Source of the DNA: Megaustenia siamemsis
Taxonomy: Eukaryota; Mollusca; Gastropoda; Stylommatophora; Ariophantidae
Length of the DNA: 64,000 nucleotides
Assembly: GCA_032433765.1 (NCBI GenBank)
Contig: JAVIAB010000092.1
Location: 69,596,495 to 69,660,494, forward strand
Direction: 5' to 3'
Of the stretch, positions 30,236-41,983 are shown one piece after another. Numbering within the stretch: position 1 is the stretch's first letter; each line of letters starts with the position of its first letter. The notes below the pieces were generated by a model. That model saw only the letters and a list, made by a program, of their open reading frames with translations. It did not search any database and was not told the DNA's origin. The position numbers and the translations under genes are program-made.

Positions 30236-30490
30236 CTAGAGACCAGAAACTGAATTTTCCGTGTTAATTCGTTTTTCCATGGCAGCCCTGTGCACACGGG
30301 TCCCTCGCCACATAGGCAGATAACTCCGTTTTCAGAGGTACTCATATTTTTACCGTCCATGAGTGATTGACGTTTCAAGCCGGGTCTCGCTGCTGAGACC
30401 AGGGGTGGTTTCTGCAGAGAGAAATCGTAAATAATAATCCCAACTGGCGCAGCTAGGATTTGAACCCACAACCTCTCTGTCTCGAGGACA
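30236..30490 (-). mobile_element. SINE2, most complete copy
   Basis: On the minus strand: head GTCCTCGAGACAGAGAGGTT, B box GTGGGTTCAAATCC, AGTTGGGATTATTATTTACG, GGTCTCAGCAGCGAGACCCG, CATGGACGGTAAAAATATGA, GCGAGGGACCCGTGTGCACA, CATGGAAAAACGAATTAACA and CTCTAGGAATTTCGTCAGAG. It joins the halves seen separately at 7793 and 17748 and so defines the ~255-base family. Confidence 0.75.
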
Positions 30491-30590
30491 GCGTCAGAGA
30501 AAAGAGGTAGGAATAATTCCCGCCAGAGAAAACATAAAGAAAGATAAAATTCTTTAGCCATAGAGAGCAAGAAGAACAACAGAAAGACCG

Positions 30591-30775
30591 AAATACAAAA
30601 CACAACAAGCTTTTAATAAATGTACCGAGAACGACCGCCAAAAATGATGGATTGATGGAATGTCAGAAACACTAGAAAACATAACTGTAAAGAGAAACTG
30701 CCTGAAGAGCCAAGACCGCCAATTAAATCTCCACTTGACGCTTAAGTGAGGAGGGAAAGAATAAAGAAAATAATT
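30591..30775 (+). pseudogene. LINE-C 3' end
   Basis: CAACAAGCTTTTAATAAATG..GAACGACCGCCA, then GATTGATGGAATGTCAGAAA, AACATAACTG and AAGACCGCCAATTAAATCTC, ending CACTTGACGCTTAAGTGAGG. This aligns with 40355-40520. Encoded residues are scrambled by indels. Confidence 0.65.
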
Positions 30776-30789
30776 AGTTTACAAGCAGA

Positions 30790-31210
30790 AGAAGATGGAC
30801 CCCGTTACGCTCCATGATATTAATGCAATATAGTTTTAGTGACATAAAAAAAAAACAACACTTTAAATTTTGTAAAGTGATCAGGATTACGCCAGTGCTG
30901 TCTTTGTTTCCCAGAAAAGAATTCAGCATAGAGTTCGGCAGATTAGCGTCTACCAGTGAAACTTTGTAATAGTGAACTGCAAAAGGGCAGCAGGCCACAT
31001 GATGAACAAATATGAAGATCCACAAACACGGTAACCAGTTTACTCAGATGTTGTAGCATCATCAGACGTAACGCCTGCGAGAACATTGTTGCTACGTCCA
31101 GTCTTGTCAGACAAGATTTCTTTAAAAAAAAAAAATAAATAAAAAAAAAATACTCCGCTACCTGTGTAGGATGTAGGGAATATGCTGTTAGTGCCCACAT
31201 GTTTGTACTA
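30790..31210 (-). repeat. Degenerate SINE1 pieces
   Basis: Blocks resembling SINE1 in inverse orientation: CCCGTTACGC..TAGTTTTAGTGAC (30800-30845), GATCAGGATTACGCCAGTGC..TTCCCAGAAAAGAATTC (30880-30920), and a second weak copy at 31160-31210 (AGGGAATATGCTGTTAGTGC). Old and broken. Confidence 0.4.
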
Positions 31211-31334
31211 TTGCTACTTTTATGGATAATGTTGTCATAATTATGCCAAGACTGCTAATGGTACAGTAATTTATGAGAAAGAAAGAAATGATGGCCTTCT
31301 GAAGTGATCAATGTGGAAGTCAAAATTTCATACA

Positions 31335-32060
31335 AAAGTATTCTTCTTCAAAGATCAACACTCAAAATATTCACATCCTCAATCAAACTTGCACGAAAGA
31401 TCAACACTCAAAATATTCACATCTTCAATCTGACAGACGCGAAAGACCATCACTCAAAATATTTGCTTTGTTATCCAACATACATGGAAGATCAACATTC
31501 AAAGTATCAATTTTCTTACCTAGTAAACAAAGTCCAACATTCAAAGTATCAATTTTCTTACCTAGTAAACAAAGTCCAACATTCAAAGTAATAATTTTCT
31601 TATCTAGTAAACATTAAAGACCAACATTCAAAGTATCAATTTTCTTATCTAGTAAACAAAGTCCAACATTCAAAGTATTAATTTTCTTATCTAGTAAACA
31701 TTAAAGTCCAACATTCAAAGTATCAATTTTCTTATCTAGTAAACATTAAAGTCCAACATTCAAAGTATCAATTTTCTTATCTAGTAAACATTAAAGTCCA
31801 ACATTCAAAGTATCAATTTTCTTATCTAGCAAACATTAAAGTCCAACATTCAAAATATCAATTTTCTTATCCAGTAAACATTAAAGTCCAACATTCAAGT
31901 TATCAATTTTCTCGTAGACATGAAACACAAACATGCAAAATGTCAATGTTTTCATTATTCAACAGAAACGAAAGATCAAAATTCAAAATATTCACTTTCT
32001 AATTCCAGAGACACAAAAGACCTACATTCAAAATATCACATTTTCTCAACCAACATATTC
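31335..32060. repeat. 45-bp minisatellite
   Basis: Homogeneous from about 31490 to 31915 with core CAACATTCAAAGTATCAATT, TTCTTATCTAGTAAACATTA; degenerate on both sides. Units with and without the CATTAAAG segment (34/45 bp) alternate at the left. Confidence 0.9.
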
Positions 32061-32104
32061 ATTATACAAGATCACATAATGTGTTTATTAAAAAGTGCAT
32101 AAAT

Positions 32105-32850
32105 ATATAACGCACGAACTAAGACAAACATACAGAGTGTACGAACTAAGACAAACATACAGAGTGTACGAACTAAGACAAACATACAGAGTGTACGAAA
32201 TAAGACAAACATATTGAACGTAAGAATTTAGAGAAACCCAGACGCAGGAACTAAGATAATCGAAAACAGAAACTAATTTAAATAACAACATACAAGCATG
32301 TGAACTAAGACAATGGTAAGCAAACGCGTGAACTACTGCTAAGACAAGCACATGAATTAAGACAAACACATGAATTAAGACAAACACATGCATTAAGAAA
32401 AGAAACATCAATTAAGACTGAGACAAGCACATGAATTAAGACAAGCACATGAATTAAGACAAACACATGCATTAAGAAAAACACATCATTTAAGACTGAG
32501 ACAAACACATGAATTAAGACAAGCACATGAATTAAGACAAACACATGCATTAAGAAAAGAAACATCAATTAAGACTGAGACAAGCACATGAATTAAGACA
32601 AGCACATGAATTAAGACAAACACATGCATTAAGAAAAACACATCATTTAAGACTGAGACAAACACATGAATTAAGACAAGCACATGAATTAAGACAAACA
32701 CATGCATTAAGAAAAGAAACATCAATTAAGACTGAGACAAGCACATGAATTAAGACAAGCACATGAATTAAGACAAACACATGCATTAAGAAAAACACAT
32801 CAATTAAGACTGAGACAAACACATGAATTAAGACAAGCACAAACGTATGA
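32105..32850. repeat. 27-bp array and 157-bp higher-order array
   Basis: 32105-32222: about four 27-bp units with CGAACTAAGACAAACATACA. 32335-32850: 17-18-bp submonomers (ACAAGCACATGAATTAAG) arranged in a 157-bp higher-order unit repeated about three times. Minus frames starting at 32411, 32568 and 32725 show the exact 157-base spacing. Confidence 0.9.
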
Positions 32851-33224
32851 ACTAAAGCAACTAGAAGAAAACAAAGTGCTTGAACTAACACAAACACAAC
32901 AAACGACTGAACAAAAATGAATGCTGGGTAGAAGAATAAACAGCTAAAAACAATAACAAGATTTAAATAAAAACTACTGATTAAAAAAAGAAAAAGTAAA
33001 TGATTAAAATAACAAAACAGAATGGAAATCCACACAAGGAACTTTAAATATTGAAACATTAACTCTTTGGAATAGGATCAACTTTTGGAGAACATTATTT
33101 GTGAAGCTCATATCTGTTCTGCCATGAACCAGCTTTGACAGCCACAACAAGACTGACATCATGCAACATTGTAACTCAACGAATGTTTTAATATAAAATG
33201 ATGTTTTATGTATTACAACCTTAC
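32851..33224. other. Nothing recognised
   Basis: A-rich plus strand, with degenerate submonomers to about 32910. No motif. Confidence 0.4.
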
Positions 33225-33420
33225 CAGTAGTGCATCTGCACAAAGGTCTTCCTCTGATTCGTCTTCCCATCATAAAGTGGTCGAGGAGCCTGCCTGTAGT
33301 GATAGCAGTGCTACTACCAAGGGATCGCTCGCTCAAGCTGGACAGACCTAAAGGCTGGGGTCAGGCACAGCGAAACACACACATCAGATGCACTGGGCTA
33401 CATGCCTAATATAACAGTCC
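33225..33420 (-). other. Possible LINE C-terminal fragment
   Basis: The minus strand has LLDHFMMGRRIRGRPLCRCT, with a GRRIRGRP basic motif like that of the LINE tail at 900. Evidence is limited to this motif. Confidence 0.35.
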
Positions 33421-34840
33421 AACATGAATACTCATAATGGTGACGTCACAGTCTAGAATAAAGTGATATGACGCTCATTCTGTGGAGTCCCTCCGGATGA
33501 CGAGAGTGGCCCCCCTCCACCCCCCACCCTCTCGCCTCGAAAGGCCCAAACCAATGTTACTGGTGGTCACGTCTCTCTACGTTGTGGAGTCCAGTCACAT
33601 AAAGAAGGGGCGAGATCTATTGAGCAAACATAAACACTAAGAAGGCTCTTGTGGCCATCACCAAGACCACATAGGACAAGATGTATGGAGATGTCACCAA
33701 CTTTGAGCTAACACTTTCTGCGAACTCATTAATATTGACGTCTACAGGTGTACGTACGCATAAGAGAAAGAAGAAAAGAAGATATCCGTTTACAATCTCT
33801 TTAATTTAAAACAACGTTAAGATAAGAAAAATTAATATCAAAATCATGGCGGAAACTTTAACCTTTAAAGATTAGAAATGAAATATATTCCAAATATCTC
33901 CTAGATTATGACGATTGTCGTTCAGTGAATGGAAGGCTTAAAGAAAAAAAAAACTGAATTAAAGATAAAAATAACCCAACAGAATCATCGAGTCTCTATC
34001 TGGAGAGAGCTTGTTTAACGACCCCCGGCAGGTCAGAAACGTTGGTCAATACCAATCATCTCCCTACAAAAAGGCGCTTCATCATATAACTTGCCGTTCA
34101 TCGCCTTATCATAATTCATTATGTTTATGCCATCATTCCTCCGCTGTCATTTTCTAACAGCCTCGTTCAAACCTCTCAAAACATGGTTTCTGTCTCATTT
34201 CCGGTTTCTGACGACAAGTTAAAAGTCAATATTTCCTCCCCGTAGATGGGGAACAGATAGAGGCATCAGTTTCTCTCAAAGGACCCTCGTCATGAGCCTC
34301 GGATGATAACCTTTCGCTGGCGGCACTGGTTTCCATTTCCGCACATCCTCGTGATGAATGTCGCAAAGGCGAGAACAGAGACACAAGTTTGCCCAGCGAG
34401 GTGTCACCGAACTTTTCGTGTAATCCCCTTTTCCAGCCAATTAAACCAAAGATTTAATCGTCAAATTTTGGGGACTGTAGAGTGGAGACGCCGCATTCAA
34501 TTATTTCCAGTTTTCACATCTTCAAAAATGACCACTGATTGATTGATTGAGTAAAGCGAGAAAGTGTTTGCCAATCCCCGTGTCACGTTTGTTATCTCTT
34601 AATGGTGGATGAGCAAGAAATTATGGGATGTTGTAGAGTGAGCAATAATGGACGGACATATTTAATGAGCAATCTTGATATCACGCCTTGTTGAATATTC
34701 CAGGATTGAATTTTGGCTTTTATGTTCGATTGCTTCCTCTTGTGCTATTCTGGGTTTGATCGGAGATGAATTTTGAATTCTTGAGCCATTTCATATCTTG
34801 AGTGGCTGTAGCGTTACAGGTTCACCTCTCTACAGGAAGG
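33421..34840. other. Low-repeat region, no gene proven
   Basis: 33421-33980 is mixed sequence with C-rich tracts (33515-33530). 34030-34560 is free of recognised repeats with balanced composition and an ATTAAACCAAAGATTTAATC near-palindrome at 34439. No exon with supportable coding signal was found. Confidence 0.35.
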
Positions 34841-35121
34841 CAACACCGGCTAGAAAAAAAAGTAAAGTACCCTCGTCACGCCAAGTGGCGTATAGGGAAT
34901 ATGGTGTTAGTGACCATAAATTTTACAGACCTTCAGCACATGATTTTTGGGTAAATGTGGTCGGTATTACACCCGTGCAGCTTTACTTTCCCTGAAAAAA
35001 ATCCGGTACCCATTAAAGGCTGGATGAACCGGAAGCCGTCGGTTGGGATCGAACCCTACCTCTTGTCCTTTGTAGTCCATTTCACTAAAAACTTAGTTTT
35101 CGCGGCTCCCAACACCGGCTA
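34841..35121 (-). mobile_element. SINE1 copy with perfect 12-base TSD
   Basis: The body 34853-35109 is flanked by CAACACCGGCTA at 34841-34852 and 35110-35121. On the minus strand the order is GGGAGCCGCG, B box GGTTCGATCCC, GGGTACCGGATTTTTTTC, CAGCACATG..complement and TACTTTACTTTTTTTT. A good reference copy for the family. Confidence 0.9.
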
Positions 35122-35303
35122 CAAAAAACACATTTGGAGAGATTGTGCTTTTCTTTCAGTAATCCCTGATAGGTGAGATCGAGTACTTTGTTCGGAGATA
35201 GGGTTCCATGTTCACACTTGAAGGAATCCTCGACAGCTGCAAGTTAATAAGTGTAGGATATATATCGCTGCCCGGGTTAAATTTCAGAGAGTAAAATTTC
35301 TAT

Positions 35304-35671
35304 ATTGTTAACAATAAAAAAAAAAAGTAAAGTACCCCCCGTCACGCCAAGTGGCGTATAGGGAAATATGGTGTTAGTGACCCTATATTTTACAGACCTT
35401 CAGCACATGATTTTTGGGGTAATGTGGTCGGTATTACGCCCGTGCTGCTTTTACTTTCCCAGAAAAAATCCGGTACCCATTTAAGGCTGGGTGAAACCGG
35501 AGCCGTCGGTTGGGATCGAACCCTACCCTTGTCCGTAGTAGTCCAGTTCACTAACCACTGAGCTATCGCGGCTCCTACTAATTTTTAGGGAATTAGTAAA
35601 ACCCAGGTGTCCTCGCCAGGATTACGAACCCCGGCTGTTGCCGTGGTAAGCCAACCGATTGTTAACAATAA
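35304..35671 (-). mobile_element. Dimeric SINE: tRNA-like module plus SINE1, one TSD
   Basis: SINE1 occupies 35318-35574. A further 83 bases (35575-35657) encode, on the minus strand, another tRNA-like segment with T-arm GCCGGGG-TTCGTAA-TCCTGGC. The flank ATTGTTAACAATAA is perfect at 35304-35317 and 35658-35671, so both modules lie between one pair of duplications. This suggests a single insertion of a joined transcript. Confidence 0.75.
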
Positions 35672-35699
35672 TTAGCAGAATTTAAAAAAAAAATACTTT

Positions 35700-35870
35700 T
35701 TAAGTGGGAACCACACCACTTTGTCGGTGGTTTCAGAATCCACGCGTGATAAAGTGGTCGGGTTCGATTCTGATCAACAGGTTCAAGGTCACTCAGTTTT
35801 AAATAATTACCTGGGATTTTTTACTGAGAAGAAAAGATATTGATCCACTTCTAATCACACCACTACAAAA
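35700..35870 (+). repeat. Possible tRNA-like repeat
   Basis: GTGGTCGGGTTCGATTCTGA contains a B box; upstream TTTGTCGGTGGTTTCAGAAT could be a decayed A box. Single copy in this window. Confidence 0.3.
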
Positions 35871-35873
35871 TGT

Positions 35874-36095
35874 AATTCTTCTTCTACTTTCCTTCCTCAT
35901 TTCCTTGTCAGCATCGAAGGGAGATATGTTTCCTACTGTATCTAATATTCCTTCAATCCATCTTTTGGGCCCGGTGTTCTTGCAACGTTTATTGAAGGCT
36001 CGTTGTGTTGTGTTTCAATCTTTCTTATCACGTGAGCAAACGATTTTATTTGCTGTTTCTTTATCTATTCATTGGCGGGAATTATATCTAATGTC
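35874..36095 (-). pseudogene. LINE-C 3' end
   Basis: The complement of 35874-36075 matches 40320-40540 of LINE-C: AACACAACACAACGAGCC, TTCAATAAACGTTGC, GAACACCGGGCCCAAAAGAT, GGATTGAAGGAATATTAGAT and a GAAGAAGAA-type tail. Reading frame broken. Confidence 0.7.
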
Positions 36096-36237
36096 AATGG
36101 TCTAACAAAAGGGAACTAACACCATATACACTAAGTCAATTTGTGACTGAGTTCTTTCTCATACATGAAGATTAATTGTTCTGTGAGTAGTCTGCTACTA
36201 GTTTTTTATCGTCTGCTTCTACCACAATGTTTACAGT

Positions 36238-37810
36238 CACAGTCACACAAGATGTGTACGGAAAACGTCAATATCTACATTTATGATCACACAAGATGTG
36301 TACGGAAAACGTCAATATCTACATTTATGATCACACAAGGTGTGTACGGAAAACGTCAATATCTACATTTATGATCACACAAGATGTGTACGGAAAACGT
36401 CAATATCTACATTTATGATCACACAAGATGTGTACGGAAAACGTCAATATCTACATTTTTGATCACACAAGATGTGTACGGAAAACGTCAATATCTACAT
36501 TTATGATCACACAAGATGTGTACGGAATACGTCAATATCTACATTCACAATCACACAAGATGTGTACGGAAAACATCAATATTCACGGTCACACAAGATT
36601 TATACGGAAAACCTCAATAGCTACATTCACGATCACACAAGATATACGGATTATGTGACTTACTCTACATTCAAGATCACACAAGATGTGACCGATAAAC
36701 GTCAATAGCTACATTCACAACCACACAAGATGTGAACGGAAAACGTCAATATCTACATTCACAATCACACAAGATGTGAACGGAAAACGTCAATATCTAC
36801 ATTCACAATCACACAAGATGTGAACGGAAAACGTCAATATCTACATTCACGATCACACAAGATGTGAACGGAAAACGTCAATATCTACATTCACGATCAC
36901 ACAAGATGTGAACGGAAAACGTCAATATCTACATTCACAATCACGCAAGATATACGGATTATGGCTTACTTTACATTCAAAAACACACAAGATATACGGA
37001 TCATGAATGACTTAATCTACATTCAGTATCACACATGATATACGGATTATGACTTGTTCAAAATTCAGGATCACACATGATATACATATTATGACTTACT
37101 TTACATTCAGGATCACACATGATATACGGATCATGACTTAATCTACATTAAGGATCACACATGATATACGTATTATGACTTACTCTACATTCAGGATCAC
37201 ACATGATATACGGATTAGATTTAATCTACATTCAGGATCACACATGATATACGGATTATGACTTACTCTACATTCAGGATCACACATGATATACGGATCA
37301 TGAATGACTTAATCTACATTCAGGATCACACATGATATACGGATTATGACTTACTCTACATTCATGATCACACATGATATACGGATTGTGATTTAATGTA
37401 CATTCAGGATCACACATGATATACGGATTATGACTTACTCTACAATCAGGATCACACATGATATACGGATCATGAATGGCTTAATCTACATTCAGGATCA
37501 CACATGATATACGGATCATGACTTAATCTACATTCAGGATCACACATGATATACGGATCATGACTTAATCTACATTCAGGATCACACATGATATACGTAT
37601 CATGACTTAATCTACATTCAGGATCACACATGATATACGGATCATGAATGACTTAATCTACATTCAGGATCACACATGATATACGGATCATGAATGACTT
37701 AATCTACATTCAGGATCACACATGATATACGGATCATGACTTAATCTACATTCAGGATCACACATGATATACGGATCATGACTTAATCTACATTCAGGAT
37801 CACACAAGGA
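36238..37810. repeat. 42-44-bp minisatellite, two subfamilies
   Basis: 36238-36950: 44-bp units with GATCACACAAGATGTGTACG, GAAAACGTCAATATCTACAT. 36950-37810: 42-46-bp units with GATCACACATGATATACGGA, TCATGACTTAATCTACATTC. The ATCACACA..ACGGA..CTACATT frame is common to both, so one array diverged into two blocks (about 36 units in all). Confidence 0.95.
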
Positions 37811-38785
37811 AGACGATTATATCTTTTCTTTTCAAGTAACAGTCAGTGTCCTTACAAAAAGAAATAAATAAAAACACACCAATAACGCAACTTCGACACA
37901 CTGCCTCGCGCCCCTCCTTTTCCCGAATCTCCTTTTTCATACACTCTCTTCCTCTAATTTTGATCCCTGCTGACATCGTTTTTTATCGAATTACCTTCTC
38001 TTTTTCCTTGTCGGCCTTCCCAATTTTGTAATTTCCATGTTTTTAACAAAGTGCACATAGAGCTTTCTCGTTGTAAATAAATGTTAAAAGAAGAACAAAC
38101 GAACAAGATAATTAGTAAAGTCAATTAGAGCAGAGATTTCTCAGACGGAGTCCCCACGGCGGGGCAAGGGGTGCGTAGATATAGTGCGTTCCTATAACGC
38201 ACTTTGTGCGCTATATAAAATCTCTTGAGTTATGGCCCATGTTGTGAAGTAATTGGTTCCATGTATGAGAGGAATTGTTTCAATTTTCCTATAAGGGAAG
38301 CAACTTTGATGTTCGATGGCATGTTAGATAGGGGGGATAAAAAAGTCTTAATAAATTCTACCCCATAATGCTTTTAAAACATTACAGCTGGATGTAATGG
38401 CCTGGTGGGTAGGATGTTTGACGATTCTGTACTTAACCGCTAATTTGGGAGTTGTACATTGTAGGGATATTCTCTGTTGTTGATGAGTTCTTAGACGCAA
38501 ATTTTGGATAGCAATATAAAAGGTCACTGAGTTGTTCTTAATATTTTCGTTTTTAAAGTAATAAACGATGCCGATGATGCGTATAATATGAAAATATATC
38601 GTAAAAGTGTGTGTTGTGTATTCGTAGGCTTGATCTTCATCCTTTCAGCGCCTCTAGGCGTCACAAAGGGCTTGAAGTGTTTTTCGTCGTCCATCTTTAT
38701 TCTTGGCGTGTTGTGTTGTTCGATCGTATCTAGAGAGTTTATGCCTGCCAACATTGCTATCCTTATAAGTGTAAAGGTACAGGTA
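37811..38785. other. No gene recognised
   Basis: Low-repeat sequence. A TATA-like TGCGCTATATAAAATCTC occurs at 38208, without any associated gene. Confidence 0.35.
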
Positions 38786-39060
38786 AAGTACGAGACTTGA
38801 ACCTGCGTCTCAGCACGCGAGTTTACACCCATGTGTGCTCGGCCGCCTATCCAGAAATGTTCGGAGATTTCTGTATAGTGTCGCCTCAAGCATCGAAACT
38901 CAGATGCGAAGCAACATTCCTCACCTTCCCAGGGTAATACCCTGGTACCCATTTCTGTCAACGGCTGGGTCGACCGTGGGGGGTATTTTTTTTTCCAACC
39001 ACGAGAACAATTCACACTGCTGCCACGGGTTGTCCGAACGTCGGTAGTCCAGTCGGGTGG
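38786..39060 (+). repeat. SINE5 copy
   Basis: AGCACGCGAGTTTACACCCA, TGTGTGCTCGGCCGCCTATC, CAGAAATGTTCGGAGATTTC, CAGGGTAATACCCTGGTACC (with a GGGTAATACCC palindrome) and CCACGAGAACAATTCACA. Inverse partner at 28125. A C run follows at 39085-39100. Confidence 0.6.
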
Positions 39061-39109
39061 TTTTCTCAAATCGGCTACCGAGGGACCCCCCCCCCCCCTC
39101 CCTCATAAG

Positions 39110-39420
39110 TGTTATCTTAGTTTCTCTCTAGGTCTTCCTCTATTCCTGTATCCTGATGTTTCCCGTAGAAGAACCTGGTTTGAAATTATTTTGTTTTCTC
39201 TTCTCAGCACATGTCCGACAGAAGTCATATACTCTTCCTAATTGCAGATGAGATCGTTGGTTGCTTGAATATTTCTCTATTTTAGTCTTGAATTCATTTC
39301 ATTGTACACAGAGTATTCTTCTTGGGCATTTGTCTTCAAAAGCGTTTCGTTTACTCTGAATCTCTTTTGTTGTTTTCCAGCTTTCACATGCGTAGGTTGT
39401 ATCCGTCGTATCTATAAATG
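39110..39420 (-). pseudogene. LINE-D C-terminal relic
   Basis: The minus strand reads RRIQPTHVKAGKQQKRFRVN, EEYMTSVGHVLRRENKIISN, QVLLRETSGYRNRGRPREKL. The GHVxRRxNxxIxxQxLxxxTxGxRxRGRPR order is that of LINE-D at 13013. Confidence 0.65.
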
Positions 39421-39815
39421 TAAATACAATTTTAGTCTGCTATATGTTGGTGCTATTGTCTCAGCGCAAGGACTTTAAGATTGATAATCCTGACTTCCAA
39501 TTTATGTGTTTACATTATAATATGTTCTCAGTTTGCATATTTAACATTGATTCCTATATTCTGTAAATACCTATACTTATTTCCAGCTGTTCTGGGTGTT
39601 CTCATTTTGTACTCTTATACATAAGGCCAGCACAATAGGTGGATACTGTCGTATGTCTTGAATCAATCTTTTAAACCCGCCCATCTTAAGACCGTTTTCC
39701 TTCAGTTCTGTAACAACCATTCTTCGCCACGCTTATTTCTCTGCCAGTGAAGAGCTATTGTCGATAAAGCTGCACCCTCTTTACTCTAACAGTTAATTTA
39801 ACTTACATATTTTAT
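39421..39815. other. Nothing recognised
   Basis: AT-rich, no motif. It may contain further decayed LINE sequence. Confidence 0.35.
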
Positions 39816-40540
39816 ATGTTGTATCATGTCATTCTCGGGCACAAAATACAACATGAAAATCAACATCAACAAAACAAAAGTCATGAATGTCGCCAAAAAA
39901 AAAAACAGAACATCAACATAACTATAGAAGGCAGACAACTAAAACAAGTAGAGGAATTCAAATACCTAGGAAGTCTAATAACAAACGATAATTCTCAAAC
40001 AGCAGAGATAGAATCAAGATGCAACAAAGCTTGTCAAATCATCGGACAGTTATCACCACTATTGTCCAACAAGGAAATAACTCTGGAGGCAAAACGAGCA
40101 CTATCAATACAATCTTCATCCCAACGTTGTGCTACCAATGCTGGACCCAAGATGCAAGAACAATAAGTAAAATAACCTTTACAGAGATGAAATGTGTTAG
40201 ACGAATGACAGGAAACAGTCTGAGAGATAAGATCAGAAATGAAGAACTGAGAAAAAAATTAGGAATAGCCCCCGCCATAGAATATATAAGGAAACAACAG
40301 ATAAAATGGTTTGGCCACGTGACAAGGCAGAAAGAACAAAACACAACACAACGAGCCTTCAACAAACGTTGTGAGAACACCAGACCCAAGGGTCGACCAC
40401 GTAAAAGATGGGTCGATGGAATATTAGAAGCACTAGGAAACATAACAGCAGCAGAGGCGAACAGAAGAGCAAAAGACCGCAAATTATATCTCCCCTCGAC
40501 GCTGAAAGGCAGATGAGGAAGGAAAGAAGAAGAAGAAGAA
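39816..40540 (+). pseudogene. LINE-C, best-preserved C-terminal half
   Basis: Two overlapping open stretches (116 and 165 codons) joined by a frameshift near 40100. First: INITIEGRQLKQVEEFKYLG, SLITNDNSQTAEIESRCNKA, the post-RT thumb segment (xFKYLGS). Second: IPTLCYQCWTQDARTIS, TEMKCVRRMTGNSLRDKIRN, EELRKKLGIAPAIEYIRKQQ, IKWFGHVTRQKEQNTTQRAF, GRPRKRWVDGILEALGNITA and AEANRRAKDRKLYLPSTLKG, then a stop and a (GAAGAA)n tail. The RT catalytic blocks are missing. Reference copy for 29050, 30591, 35874 and 62563. Confidence 0.8.
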
Positions 40541-40804
40541 GTATCATGTCGTATCTTTTGCTGAACGTTGCATTCATCTTAGCCCGCCTGAAAGAATCTC
40601 ATTCTATATCCAGGTCAGCCATTTATTCTGTTGTCACGTTCGATGTCCATTTTGCTGTACCTAGTGTGATTTCTTCCATTTTATAGGTATACTTTGTCCA
40701 AATATATGTACACTTCTTCTATATATACCTATGTCTTTGAGTATCATGTTTTAGGTAAACTTAACGTTCTTTTCCTTATATGTGGACACATTCCTTCTTC
40801 TCAT

Positions 40805-40905
40805 TAGCGTTCACCAACTAAGTGGGAGTGCATGCGTTGTGTCGTTAGTTGACGGCAAAGTCGCGATATCTTCGTATTTCGACCCGACACATCCGTCGCC
40901 GCCAT
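40805..40905 (-). repeat. Element Y, partial
   Basis: The complement reads GACGGATGTGTCGGGTCGAA, GATATCGCGACTTTGCCGTC, AACTAACGACACAACGCATG and CTCCCACTTAG. Matches 8393 and 12640. Confidence 0.55.
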
Positions 40906-40989
40906 GAGTAGATTTATTTACCAATGTTTGCCGAGAAAGCAGCTATTTATGGTCAACTCTTTTCGACTTAACTGCTGGAGAGTTCTTCA

Positions 40990-41200
40990 ACTTGCCCACA
41001 CTGGACCTCCTGTTCTTCGCCGTTCTCCGAGATGTCTGGACGTCTCACAACTTAGAAACCTGGTGATGGTAACGCTACGAGACAACCACGAATTACATTT
41101 TTGACAAATTCCCTCTATGTATGGTAAGATTCGAACCGGACCCTTACTTTACAAAAGCCGACGTCCTACTTCTGGACCACCCAGCTTCCCCTGGACATAT
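40990..41200 (-). repeat. SINE4 copy
   Basis: The complement: AGCTGGGTGGTCCAGAAGTA, GGACGTCGGCTTTTGTAAAG, and the B box GTCCGGTTCGAATCTTACC. Partner of 14205. Confidence 0.5.
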
Positions 41201-41289
41201 TTGATTCTCAAAATTATCTATTGTAATAGATACACTTTCCACATTCTAAAAATATAAATGACATTGAATTGGTAAGACTATTGGTGTCT

Positions 41290-41928
41290 AATATGAACGT
41301 ATCCATTATCATGATGTAGAGTAAAACTAAAAGGAAAAATCCTGAAACAAATGCATAGCTGTAAATACCTGGGATCAATAATAACATCACATGGCAGATG
41401 CACTGCAGAAGTTAGAAGTAGAATAGGACAAGTCAGGACATAATTCCATCGAATGAAAAACATCCTATGTAACAAATCATTGTCAATTAATGTTAGAAAC
41501 GTGTCCTAATTTACTACAAGGGACTGTTCTACTATATGGAAGTGAGTCGTGGGAGATCAGCAAGACAATAGAAAGAACATGAGAGGCAGCTGAGATATGG
41601 TTTATCAAATGAATGCTACGAATTCCGTGGACAGCAAAAATTACAATAAAGAATGTTTAAAATGAGCTGAAGTAACCAGGAATATCATCACAATCATAAG
41701 AAAAAGACAATCTACATTTATTCAACATGTCAAGAAAAGATGGATTGAGAATATTGTAACAAAAGGCAGATTAAATGGAAAGAAGAGCGGAGGAAAACCA
41801 AGAGAAAAATGTCTGAACAGCTTATTCAAAGGACGTAAAAAAAATATCCCGACTGAAATTAAGACATGCATGAAGGACCGAGTGATGTGGAGAGAGATGA
41901 TCTACTACGCCGACCGGCATGGCACCTG

Positions 41929-41930
<2 letters not shown>
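41290..41930 (+). pseudogene. LINE-A, plus-strand arm of a tail-to-tail pair
   Basis: Order: a CKYLGSIITSHGRCTAEVRS thumb segment (41355-41420), RMKNILCNKSLSINVR, YYKGLFYYMEVSRGRSARQ-type, MLRIPWTAKIT, and a C-terminal GKKSGGKPREKCLNSLFKGR, TEIKTCMKDRVMWREMIYYA, DRHGT then the stop. Many frameshifts. The ATG tail is replaced by (AT)n at 41932. Confidence 0.7.

Positions 41931-41931
<1 letters not shown>

Positions 41932-41981
<50 letters not shown>
41932..41981. repeat. (AT)n between two LINE tails
   Basis: About 50 bases of AT repeats at the centre of the inverted LINE-A pair. Confidence 0.9.

Positions 41982-41983
<2 letters not shown>

Noticed and set aside
38208..38260. TATA-box promoter
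   Set aside because: TATATAAA occurs in AT-rich DNA with no initiator, transcript or gene downstream that can be supported.
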